From Prorocentrum cordatum (Eukaryota > Sar > Dinophyceae > Prorocentrales > Prorocentraceae): a DNA stretch of 22,500 nucleotides. The position numbers and the translations under genes are program-made. The stretch covers positions 1-22,500 of the forward strand of contig CAUYUJ010002769.1 of assembly GCA_963575745.1 (NCBI GenBank). Direction: 5' to 3'. Every line of letters starts with the position of its first letter. Positions within the stretch are counted from its first letter, which is position 1. Positions 16,541-22,500 of this stretch are shown here, one piece after another. The notes beneath the pieces are model-generated. The model searched no databases and was not told where the DNA came from. It worked only from the letters and a program-made list of their open reading frames with translations.

Positions 16541-17340
16541 AGCTTAAAATTTGCGACGGCTTTACGAACGGAGGGTGGCTGGTGTTCTACATGCGGCATT
16601 CGCGTTAGCGCCGCGCACATTCGCATTAGCAATCGCAGGAACTTGACGGGTGGAGGGCGGTTCCCTTTTTCAAATTGCGGTTTGCCCTCGTCCAGCGCGC
16701 ATACGTCTTGCAAATTTGTATGTGTCTCGCGGATGTTATGGCGGGAGGTTTTCAATATGTGGCTCTCGCCCCAGCGCCGCGCGCATTCGCGCCAAAAGTT
16801 CGCAAGAGCTTCACGGATGGAGGGCTGCCCTTTTTTCAAATTTGGGGTGTAGCTTTCGTCCCGCGCGCATTCGTTTTACACGTCCGTATGATTTACGCGG
16901 ATGGAAGAGGAGTGATTTTCAAAATGAAGTTCTCCCGCGCACAGTCGTTTCTCACCAGTTTTGCAAGAGTCACGGGTGGAGGGCGGCCCCGTTTCAAGAC
17001 ACGAGTGCTGCTTTCGCATCGCGCACATGTGTTTCAAAATTCCGCATGCGTCTCACAGGTGGAGCGCGGGCAAAGCTTGCAGGCACTTCAAGGATTGAGG
17101 GCGGTTCATTTGCAATGCGTCTTTCAGTTTAACGCCGCGCGCATCCATTTTAAAAATTTGCAATCGTTTCACGGATTGAAGGCGGTTCCTTTTTGACATG
17201 TGGCTCTCGTTCTAAGGCCGCGCACAGTTGGTTCAGAGTTTGCCAGAGATTCGTGGATGGTGGACGGTTTTTTCAAAATGCGGATCCCGCTTTCGCGACG
17301 CGCACATCCCCCCTAACAGTTTACAGCAGTTCAACGGACT
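16541..17340 (+). repeat. Degenerate ~82-bp tandem array, about ten copies
   Basis: A unit with the landmarks GCGCGCATTCG, AAAATTTGCAAGAG, TTCACGGATGGAGGGCGG and TTTTTCAAAATG recurs. The CGGATGGAGGGCGG block or a variant occurs near 16565, 16647, 16728, 16815, 16897, 16975, 17057, 17093, 17172 and 17257. Spacing is 78 to 87 bases except one of about 36. Copies differ at many positions, so the array is old. Open frames across it have no conserved peptide and I regard it as non-coding. Confidence 0.75.
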
Positions 17341-17628
17341 CTTGTGGTCGACGTCCCATGAACGGTGTTCCGGCACGTTTGAGGATTGCCAGGGCGCAAC
17401 AGTCACGTTTCTTGCGGTATTGAAGTCGCAGGAACGGCTTTCTTGCGCGATTCGGCATCGTCAGGACGCAAACGTAAAATTGGTTCGCGGCGTTGAAGTC
17501 CAGGGGTTGTTGCTGTGCTGTGCTTTGGCAAGACTGAGGAGTATCATACGATTGTCTTCCAACGGGACTTTTTTCCGGCAGTGATAATATATTCGTGTAG
17601 GGGCCGCTGAAGATGGGACTTGGACGGA
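17341..17628. other. No gene recognised
   Basis: The stretch is mixed unique sequence. A short plus frame (GAEVQGLLLCCALARLRSII-like, near 17490-17550) shows some hydrophobic pattern but no motif. Confidence 0.4.
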
Positions 17629-17722
17629 GCTCCTCCTCCGTCCTCTTCCCTCCGCCCTCGTCCCTCCCGCCCTCCTCCTCCCTCCTCTTCCCTCTTCTTC
17701 CTCCTTCCTCCTCCCTCCTCCA
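17629..17722 (+). repeat. Polypyrimidine tract (CTCCTC/CTTCCC)
   Basis: It is C/T-rich with irregular CCTCCTCC and CTTCTTCC words. It lies about 270 bases upstream of the first exon-like block and could act as a splice-acceptor tract, but no following exon start is clear. Confidence 0.8.
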
Positions 17723-17999
17723 ACCGCTGTGCGCGAGTGGCCTGCAATTTCGTTTTTGGCTAGGCTCTCCTCCCAGCTGCCCATGCGCGCTGCCTCCGCT
17801 GAGCGCCTCCCGGCAGGCGACGGCAGCTGCGTGCCACGAGATGAGCCCTACCGGTATGGTGTTGCCCGCAGCCGGTCGAGGCCGCGCCTCTTCGCCGCCT
17901 CGCACAGGTTCGGCTACTGGGCCCGAGTCAGACGCGTGCCTCGCGCAGCCGACGTCCGTGACTTGGCGCAAGCCTGCGGCCTAAGCCACCCAGGGCCAT

Positions 18000-18155
18000 G
18001 TCAGCATCGAGACCTTCGCGACGCCGTTGCCGAGGTTCGTGTGCCAGCTGATCGACCTGCCAGACCAGTTGGTGCTCATGCTGCTCGTCAGCCGCCTCGG
18101 GCCTCGCCGGTTCCTTCCCCACGATGGCGCGTGTCTCCCAGGATGGCCCGGTTGA
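18000..18155 (+). CDS. Exon-like block 5' of the candidate gene (partial)
   Basis: One plus frame here reads as ordinary protein: [33 protein letters not shown] and [17 protein letters not shown], ending at TGA 18153-18155. It is in a different frame from the block at 18430, so it would need splicing to join. I recognise no domain. The hydrophobic helix-like [11 protein letters not shown] is the main reason to think it coding. The antisense strand is open as well (18409 to 17981), with a His/Ser/Arg-rich peptide that I find less convincing. Confidence 0.35.
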   Translation, partial: VSIETFATPLPRFVCQLIDLPDQLVLMLLVSRLGPRRFLPHDGACLPGWPG

Positions 18156-18429
18156 GCTGCCCGCCGGCGCTGTGTCAGGCGCCCTCGCCGCAGGTGGTAA
18201 TTCATGACGAGATGCAGGACGATCCGCATGGACCAGTCGCCCGCGCTCGAGATGTCAGAGTCTTCACTGGGGCTATGTTCCAGGTGCCAAAGGCTTCGAT
18301 CGTGCAGGTGCTCGTGCCGAAGCGCGTCGTGTCTTCCCACGCTCCGTCCTCGGTTCCCGAAGCACGCGAGGTAGAAGCCATTGCTCATGATCCTCCCCTT
18401 GATGTACAACTGCTCCCCCGTCGGGAGCA

Positions 18430-18679
18430 GCGAACTGCCGTGCCTGGCGCATGCAGTGTCGGCTGGGAGATCGTTGCCGAGTGCAAGCAGCGGATCTCAG
18501 ACATTGCTCTGCAGCACGACCCTGGCATCCTGGGAAAGATTGACACCCTGCTTAAGAAATACTGGGCCCGGGAGGACGCTCTTTACTTCAAAGTCTGCAG
18601 GAAGTTCGGGATGCACCGACTGCCGCTCAGTTATGGCCTCGGTCTGAGCGGCTTACATGGGCATCGCCCTCCCGATTCA
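18430..18679 (+). CDS. Exon of a probable dinoflagellate gene with LLxKY..LYxKVCxKFG motif
   Basis: The frame (18431 onward) reads [20 protein letters not shown], then [20 protein letters not shown] and [20 protein letters not shown]. The order HDPxxLxKIDxLLxKYxxRExxLYxKVCxKFG matches a short helical motif I remember as common in dinoflagellate proteins, usually near the C-terminal side of other domains. Its biochemical role is unknown to me. A possible acceptor AG lies at 18429-18430, the foot of a perfect CTGCTCCC/GGGAGCAG hairpin (18410-18430). A donor candidate CA|GTGTGTG at 18680 ends the exon at a codon boundary. The 171-base intron that follows has no stop and is a multiple of three, so readthrough would also keep the frame. 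The exact limits are uncertain. Confidence 0.55.
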
Positions 18680-18850
18680 GTGTGTGTGTGTGTGTGTGTG
18701 TGCGTGTGCGTGTGCGTGTGCGTGTGTTTGCGTGTGTGTGCGTGTGTGTGTGTGTGTGTGCGTGTGTGTGAGTATGTATGTGTATGTGTACGTGTATGTG
18801 TATGTGTATGTGTGTGTGTGCATGTGCGTTTGCGTGGGTGTGTGTTTCAG
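18680..18850 (+). other. Putative intron made almost entirely of (GT)n/(GTGC)n
   Basis: It starts GTGTGTG and ends GTGTTTCAG before G, which fits a GT-AG intron. Nearly all of it is alternating G and T with CGTGTG and ATGTGT variants. It is 171 bases long, stop-free in the exon frame and phase 0 at both ends. Its RNA would be complementary to the (CA)n-rich segment at 19021-19355. Confidence 0.5.
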
Positions 18851-18920
18851 GTCAGACGAACAGAGTGCCCAGATCTGTTTATCCAGCTGGAGGCCAACCG
18901 CCTCGCCGCTCTCTCGACGG
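18851..18920 (+). CDS. Small exon following the GT-repeat intron (partial)
   Basis: It begins after TTTCAG, in the same frame as the previous exon, and reads [20 protein letters not shown] and then LSTG. This is a well-patterned amphipathic stretch. Beyond about 18920 the frame turns Pro/Ser/Gly-rich. A GG|GTCGCC donor at 18921 is possible but not strong, and other ends up to about 19020 cannot be excluded. Function unknown. Confidence 0.4.
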
Positions 18921-19020
18921 GTCGCCCCCGTTCGCCTCCTGAGCATTTTTGCTTCGCCGCTGCCGGAGGCACTGGCGCTAGCAGCCGCGCAGGAGCACAT
19001 TTCAGTGCACAGCCCGGCGT

Positions 19021-19057
<37 letters not shown>

Positions 19058-19355
19058 GCACACACGCGCACACGCGCACGGCGCACGCGCACGCGCACGC
19101 GCACGCGCACGCGCACGCGCCGCGCACGCGCACGCGCACGCGCACGCGCACGCGCACGCGCACGCGCACGCGCACGCGCACGCGCACGCGCACGCGCGCA
19201 CGCGCACGCGCACGCGCACGCGCACGCGCACGCGCACGCACGCACGCACGCACGCACGCGCGCGCGCACGCGCACGCGCACGCGCACGCGCACGCGCACG
19301 CGCACGCACGCACGCACGCATGCATGCACGCACGCGCACACACACATACACATGC
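19021..19355 (+). repeat. (CA)n and (CGCA)n array, alternating purine-pyrimidine
   Basis: It begins as (CA)n and becomes (CGCGCA)n, then (CGCA)n, with a short TGCATGCA and CACATACACATG end. Strict alternation of pyrimidine and purine is broken only at 19080/19081 and 19120/19121, so 19121-19355 alternates without a break for 235 bases. It is probably within an intron, since a pyrimidine tract and CCCCGCAG acceptor follow at about 19356-19399. In open frames it reads as His/Ala/Arg/Thr runs that mean nothing. Confidence 0.95.
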
Positions 19356-19399
19356 CTTCCTCCCTTCTCTCCCCGCCTCTTCGCCGCCGGACCCCGCAG

Positions 19400-19545
19400 G
19401 AGACCCCCCCATCGAATGGCGGGCCAGGGCGCCCGCGGCGGGTGGTCCGCTGGCGGCCCTGCCGCCGAGGCAGTCGCTGCCGGCGCGCTGGCCCGCGCGG
19501 TCCGGGCCGCTGTGCAGGACCGCTCGGGGGAGCCAGGGCTTGCCC
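19400..19545 (+). CDS. Possible third exon between a good acceptor and GTGAGT
   Basis: A pyrimidine-rich run ends in CCCCGCAG at 19399 and a GTGAGT donor consensus starts at 19546. The 146 bases between are open in all three frames. One frame reads [14 protein letters not shown] and [20 protein letters not shown], Ala-rich and helix-like. Another reads [16 protein letters not shown] cannot choose the frame because the donor of the previous exon is uncertain. The last 16 bases of the clean match (19526-19541) are identical to part of a repeat at 20040-20055, which lowers confidence that it is coding. Confidence 0.3.
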
Positions 19546-19591
19546 GTGAGTCGAAGAAGAAGAAGAACACCATAAACATGAAAAACTTTCT

Positions 19592-19720
19592 GGCGCTCCG
19601 CACGGATTTCTTGGATCCGCGCTGGGCCCCCCTGGCGGCGCTTTCGGCGCCGCCCCTGGCGCGCTCCGCGCGCCAGGGAGAAGGATCCAGCGCAGATCCA
19701 AGAAAACCGCGCGGAGCGCC
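19592..19720. mobile_element. Triple-hairpin foldback element
   Basis: The outer arms 19592-19625 and 19687-19720 are inverted repeats with 31 of 34 bases matching (GGCGCTCCGC at the tip, TTTCTTGGATC inside). Within the loop are two further perfect hairpins. One has 7-base arms GGCGGCG/CGCCGCC (19634-19654). The other has 11-base arms CCCTGGCGCGC/GCGCGCCAGGG around TCC (19654-19678). The length is 129 bp with no coding capacity. It lies 46 bases after the putative GTGAGT donor, so it would be intronic if that gene is real. Confidence 0.75.
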
Positions 19721-19805
19721 ATGGACTGGTCAGGACTAGTCGAGCGCAGATCCTTTTTTTCTTCAAGTGAGGACCCGCATGGACTTCAACGTGTCACGCG
19801 CACCT

Positions 19806-20382
19806 ATCCAGGTCGCAGACGGTTCGTCGCTTTATCGGCCTCCGGAGGCCGGTCCGGGGCCATGGCCGTCAAGGCACGACTCGGGGTGAAAAACGGAGCC
19901 AGGGCTTTCTCTCAAAGCTCTTCTTTCTGGACGTCCAATCTCTCGCGCGCGCAGGGTCAGGACGTAGGTTTTGCGCCGTTTTCGGCGTCCCGCGGCTCTG
20001 GGGACATGGCCGTTAAAGCGCGCTTCGGGGTGAATAGCCGGGGGAGCCAGGGCTTTCTCGCCGAGAGCTCTTTGAACAGGATTTTTGTCAAACGCCAGAT
20101 GCAGCTCAGTAGCGTCATCGTCCATGGCGGACTCAAGCTGGACTCCAAGGTAGGCAGCGGAAGGGGAGACGGAGGCCCTGGCGAGAAAATCCACCATGAC
20201 TCCGCAACTGCATGAAAACCTGGCGTGTCACGGTGGACGGAGCCAGACGCAGGTTTTTTGTTCGGGGTCGGTCGTGGCCCCGAGCCGGCAGCCGGTTCGG
20301 GGCCTCGGCGGTCAAACCACGATTCGGGATGAAAAGCGGGCCGCGGGGAAAGGGTCTGGTTTTCCGAGGGGCCCGTGTTGAA
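19806..20382 (+). repeat. Three ~120-bp degenerate repeat copies
   Basis: Copies lie at about 19806-19929, 19953-20076 and 20241-20382. Shared order: GCAGACGG or GACGTAGG, a GGCC-rich hinge, GGGCCATGGCCGTCAA-type block, GCGCTTCGGGGTGAA-type block, then GGAGCCAGGGCTTTCTC-type block. The first two are closest and nearly adjacent. The third is separated by about 160 unrelated bases and is more diverged. No conserved peptide is kept across copies. Confidence 0.65.
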
Positions 20383-20448
20383 AATCAGCTTGGCGGAAGA
20401 CCCAACCATATGTATTTGTGAGTAACGCAGTTGTGAGTATCGTCTTCG

Positions 20449-21695
20449 GTGGAGCTCCCCTATGGGGCCACGAAGCGTGTGAGGGATGTACCGAATTGGG
20501 TGCGGTGGGCGCATGGGAACGTGTGTGAGGGTTGTGCCGAAATGGGTGCGATAGCGCCATGCGAGCGCAGCCGCTGGGGCTTTTGGTGGAACTCCCTATG
20601 CGGCCACGAAGCGTGTGGGAGTGGTGCCAAGCGAACGCAGCAGCCACTGGAGCATTCGGTGGAACTACCTATGGGGCCACGAAGCGTGTGAGGGGTGTGC
20701 CGAAATATATGCGCTGGCGCCATGCGAGCGCAGCCACATGGGCCCTCTGTGGGGTCCCCTATGCGGCCACGAAGTTTGTGAGGGGTGTGTCGAAATGGGC
20801 GCGGTGGCGCCATGCGAGCACAGCCACTGTGGCCGTCGGTGGAGCTCCCTATGGAGCCACGAAACCTGTGAGGGGTGTGCCAAAATGGGCGTGGTGGTAC
20901 CCTGCAAGCGCAGGCATTGGGGTCTTCGGTGGTGCTCTCTACGGGGCCACGCAACGTGTGAGGGGTATGCCGAAATGGGCGCGGTGGCGCCATGCGAGCG
21001 CAGCAATTGGGGCCTTCTGTGGAGCTCCCCATGGGCCACGAAACGTGTGAGGGGTGTGCCGAAGTGGGCGCGGTGGTGCCATGCGAGCGCAACCACTGGG
21101 GCCCTTTGTGGAGCTCCTTATGGGGCCACAAGACCTGTGAGGGGTGTGCCTAAATGGGCGCGGTGGTGCCATGCGACCGCAACCACTGAGGCCTTCGGTG
21201 GTGCTCCCTATGGGCCCACGAAGCTTGTGAGGGGTGTGCCGACATGGGCGCGGTGGTGCCTTGCGAGCGCAGCCACTGGGGCCCTTTGTGGAGCTCCCTA
21301 CTGGGCCACGACACGTGTGAGGGGTGTGCCGCAATAGGCGCGGTGGTGCCATGCGAGCGCAGCCATTTGGGCCCTCGGTGGTGCTCACCATGGGGCCACG
21401 AAGCGTGTGAGAGGTGTGCCGAAATTGGCGCGGTTGTGCCATGCGAGCGCAGCCACTGAGACCCTCGATGGAGCTCCCCATGGGGCCACGAAGCGTGTGA
21501 GGGGTGTGCCGAAGTGGGCGCGGTGGTGCCATGCGAGCGCAGCCACTGGGACCCTCGGTGGAGCTCCCTGTGGGGCCACGAAGCATGTGAGGGATGTGCC
21601 GAAATGGGCGCGGTGGTGCCATGCGAGGGCAGCCACTGGGACCCTCGGTGGAGCTCCCTAGGGGGCCACAAAGCGTGCGAGGAGTGTGCCGACAT
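20449..21695 (+). repeat. 90-bp minisatellite, about 14 copies
   Basis: The landmark GGCCACGAA or a variant starts at 20466, 20602, 20675, 20765, 20855, 20945, 21034, 21124, 21214, 21304, 21394, 21484, 21574 and 21664. Spacing is 90 bases (89 once) from 20675 on. The first interval is 136 and the second 73, so the 5' edge is rearranged. Other unit words are GGTGGTGCCATGCGAGCGCA, GGTGGAGCTCCC and GTGAGGGGTGTGCCGAA. As the period is 30 codons, several frames on both strands stay open for hundreds of codons. One plus frame repeats CERSHW...GHEACEGC. I treat it as a minisatellite first; coding is not excluded but has no other support. Confidence 0.9.
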
Positions 21696-21983
21696 GATTG
21701 ACTTGTACGGAGGGGGCAGGGATGGGAGGATGGGGAGGAGGGGGCAGCGGGAAGACGACTGCTGGGCATCGCCACGGCAGGATCCGCTTCGTAATTCGAC
21801 ACGGCCGCCCCCCGGGACAGGACACCTGGTGGACTTTCGACCCCCAGGCCATCGCCGTCCCTGGGGCTGTGAGAATACGGCTCGGGACGAGAAGCCGACC
21901 CTGGGGGAGGAGGCAATCATGAGGACGAGAAGGAGGATGAGTTGGAGCAGGGAGGAAATGAAAGAAGTAGGAAAAGAGAAGGC
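21696..21983. other. No gene recognised
   Basis: This is the unique spacer between the 90-bp array and the purine array. Open frames from the array continue into it on both strands without any motif. Confidence 0.45.
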
Positions 21984-22178
21984 AGGAGGGAGGGAGGGAG
22001 GGAGGGAGGGAGGGAGGGAGGGAGGGAGGGAGGAGGGAGGGGGAGGAGGAGGAGGGGGGGAGGAGGAGGAGGGAGGAGGAGGAGGAGGAGGCGGAGGAGG
22101 GGAGGAGGAGGCGGAGGCGGAGGCGGAGGAGGAGGAGGAGGAGGAGGAGGAGGAGGAGGAGGAGGAGGGAGTAGGAGG
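21984..22178 (+). repeat. (GGGA)n then (GGA)n purine array
   Basis: It starts with about ten GGGA units, then GGA triplets with GGC and GGGG variants, and then a clean (GGA)n run to about 22165. It is nearly all purine on plus, apart from scattered C and a single T near the 3' end. Frames read Gly, Glu/Ala or Arg on plus and Pro or Leu on minus. Confidence 0.95.
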
Positions 22179-22433
22179 GGAGGGGTTAAGACTCCAGGGG
22201 CCGTGCAGAAGGCACGAACGTCAGGGGGCCAGAGGCGACCTGCGCGGACGGCTGCAGGGACAGCCCTTCCGCCCCTCCCGATGGCGATCGGGGTTGTGGC
22301 CTTCGCATTGGACGAAGGCCTGGCGTCCAGGGGCTGAACTTTTGTTCGCATGAATGGACTTACATGCTCGGTTTCCTGGTAGCAGCAATATTTGGAGTAC
22401 AGCAGTGTTTGGTGGTATCCGGGCATCACGGTC
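22179..22433. other. Unique sequence with an 8-bp hairpin, no gene recognised
   Basis: GGCCTTCG (22298-22305) and CGAAGGCC (22313-22320) form a perfect hairpin with a 7-base loop. No T-run follows that would make it a terminator. No protein-like frame stands out. Confidence 0.45.
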
Positions 22434-22468
22434 GGAGGGAGGAGGAGGAGAGGAGGAGGGGGAGGAGA
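22434..22468 (+). repeat. Short (GGA)n tract
   Basis: It is a purine run of GGA triplets close to the window end. Confidence 0.85.
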
Positions 22469-22500
22469 CAAGCTAGGTGCGCTCGCGTCAAATCTGACGT

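Noticed and set aside
17729-19549. 606-codon plus-strand open frame taken as one protein
   Set aside because: It reads through GT and CA/CG microsatellites with clear intron-like borders. Only the pieces around 18430-18679 and 18851-18920 look like protein.
20939-21916. 325-codon minus-strand repeat protein
   Set aside because: Several frames on both strands are open across the same 90-bp array, so openness alone does not single this one out. It also runs past the array into unrelated DNA.
22298-22320. Rho-independent terminator
   Set aside because: The hairpin is good but no T-run follows, and the context is eukaryotic.

Overview
The window looks like nuclear, repeat-dense DNA of a dinoflagellate. 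This is an inference from four signs. (1) A 14-base word at 9136-9149 matches the core of the dinoflagellate spliced leader. (2) An exon-like block at 18430-18679 carries an LLxKY...LYxKVCxKFG motif of a type I associate with dinoflagellate proteins. (3) A minus-strand CxxCGxY...GLPP block at 4718-4903 resembles a Cys-rich motif I remember from dinoflagellate proteins. (4) The base composition is GC-rich, with long trinucleotide arrays, degenerate tandem repeats and foldback elements. There is no bacterial gene layout: no Shine-Dalgarno-led gene row, no tRNA or rRNA and no CRISPR array. Most long open frames here are open only because the sequence is GC-rich or repeats with a period divisible by three. 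LAYOUT. 1-2190 is GC-rich, with polypurine tracts, three copies of a ~145-bp hairpin-bearing repeat and a compound trinucleotide array. 2190-2700 is a mosaic of small inverted-repeat elements. 2985-3770 holds a degenerate GC-rich repeat and then a 14-bp minisatellite split exactly between two units by a 176-bp element. That element recurs at 6925 and 7976; all three copies have inverted ends and matching TA/TA or CA/CA flanks. 4718-5093 (minus) is a Cys-rich coding remnant. 5232-5403 is a GGA array. 6350-8175 is mostly dispersed elements, including a near-perfect 117-bp foldback at 7517-7633. 8468-8896 is GGA-rich. 8957-9572 (minus) is a frameshifted coding-like remnant. 9573-11392 holds more inverted-repeat elements. 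11792-16170 has several protein-like plus-strand stretches that change frame repeatedly, so it is either decayed coding DNA or short exons. 16190-16470 is a pyrimidine tract around a (TCA)25 array. 16541-17340 is a degenerate ~82-bp array. 18000-19545 is the best candidate gene: exon-like blocks are separated by intron-like blocks made almost wholly of (GT)n and of (CA/CG)n, which are complementary to each other and flank one small exon. 19592-19720 is a triple-hairpin foldback. 19806-20382 holds three ~120-bp repeats. 20449-21695 is a 14-copy, 90-bp minisatellite whose period is exactly 30 codons. 21984-22470 is again purine-rich. HOW IT WORKS TOGETHER. I see no operon or pathway. The content is one probable split gene, two or three decayed coding remnants, and at least five families of short non-autonomous inverted-repeat elements and minisatellites, some inserted into others. 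No feature could be checked by database search, so protein-family statements rest on remembered patterns and are graded accordingly.
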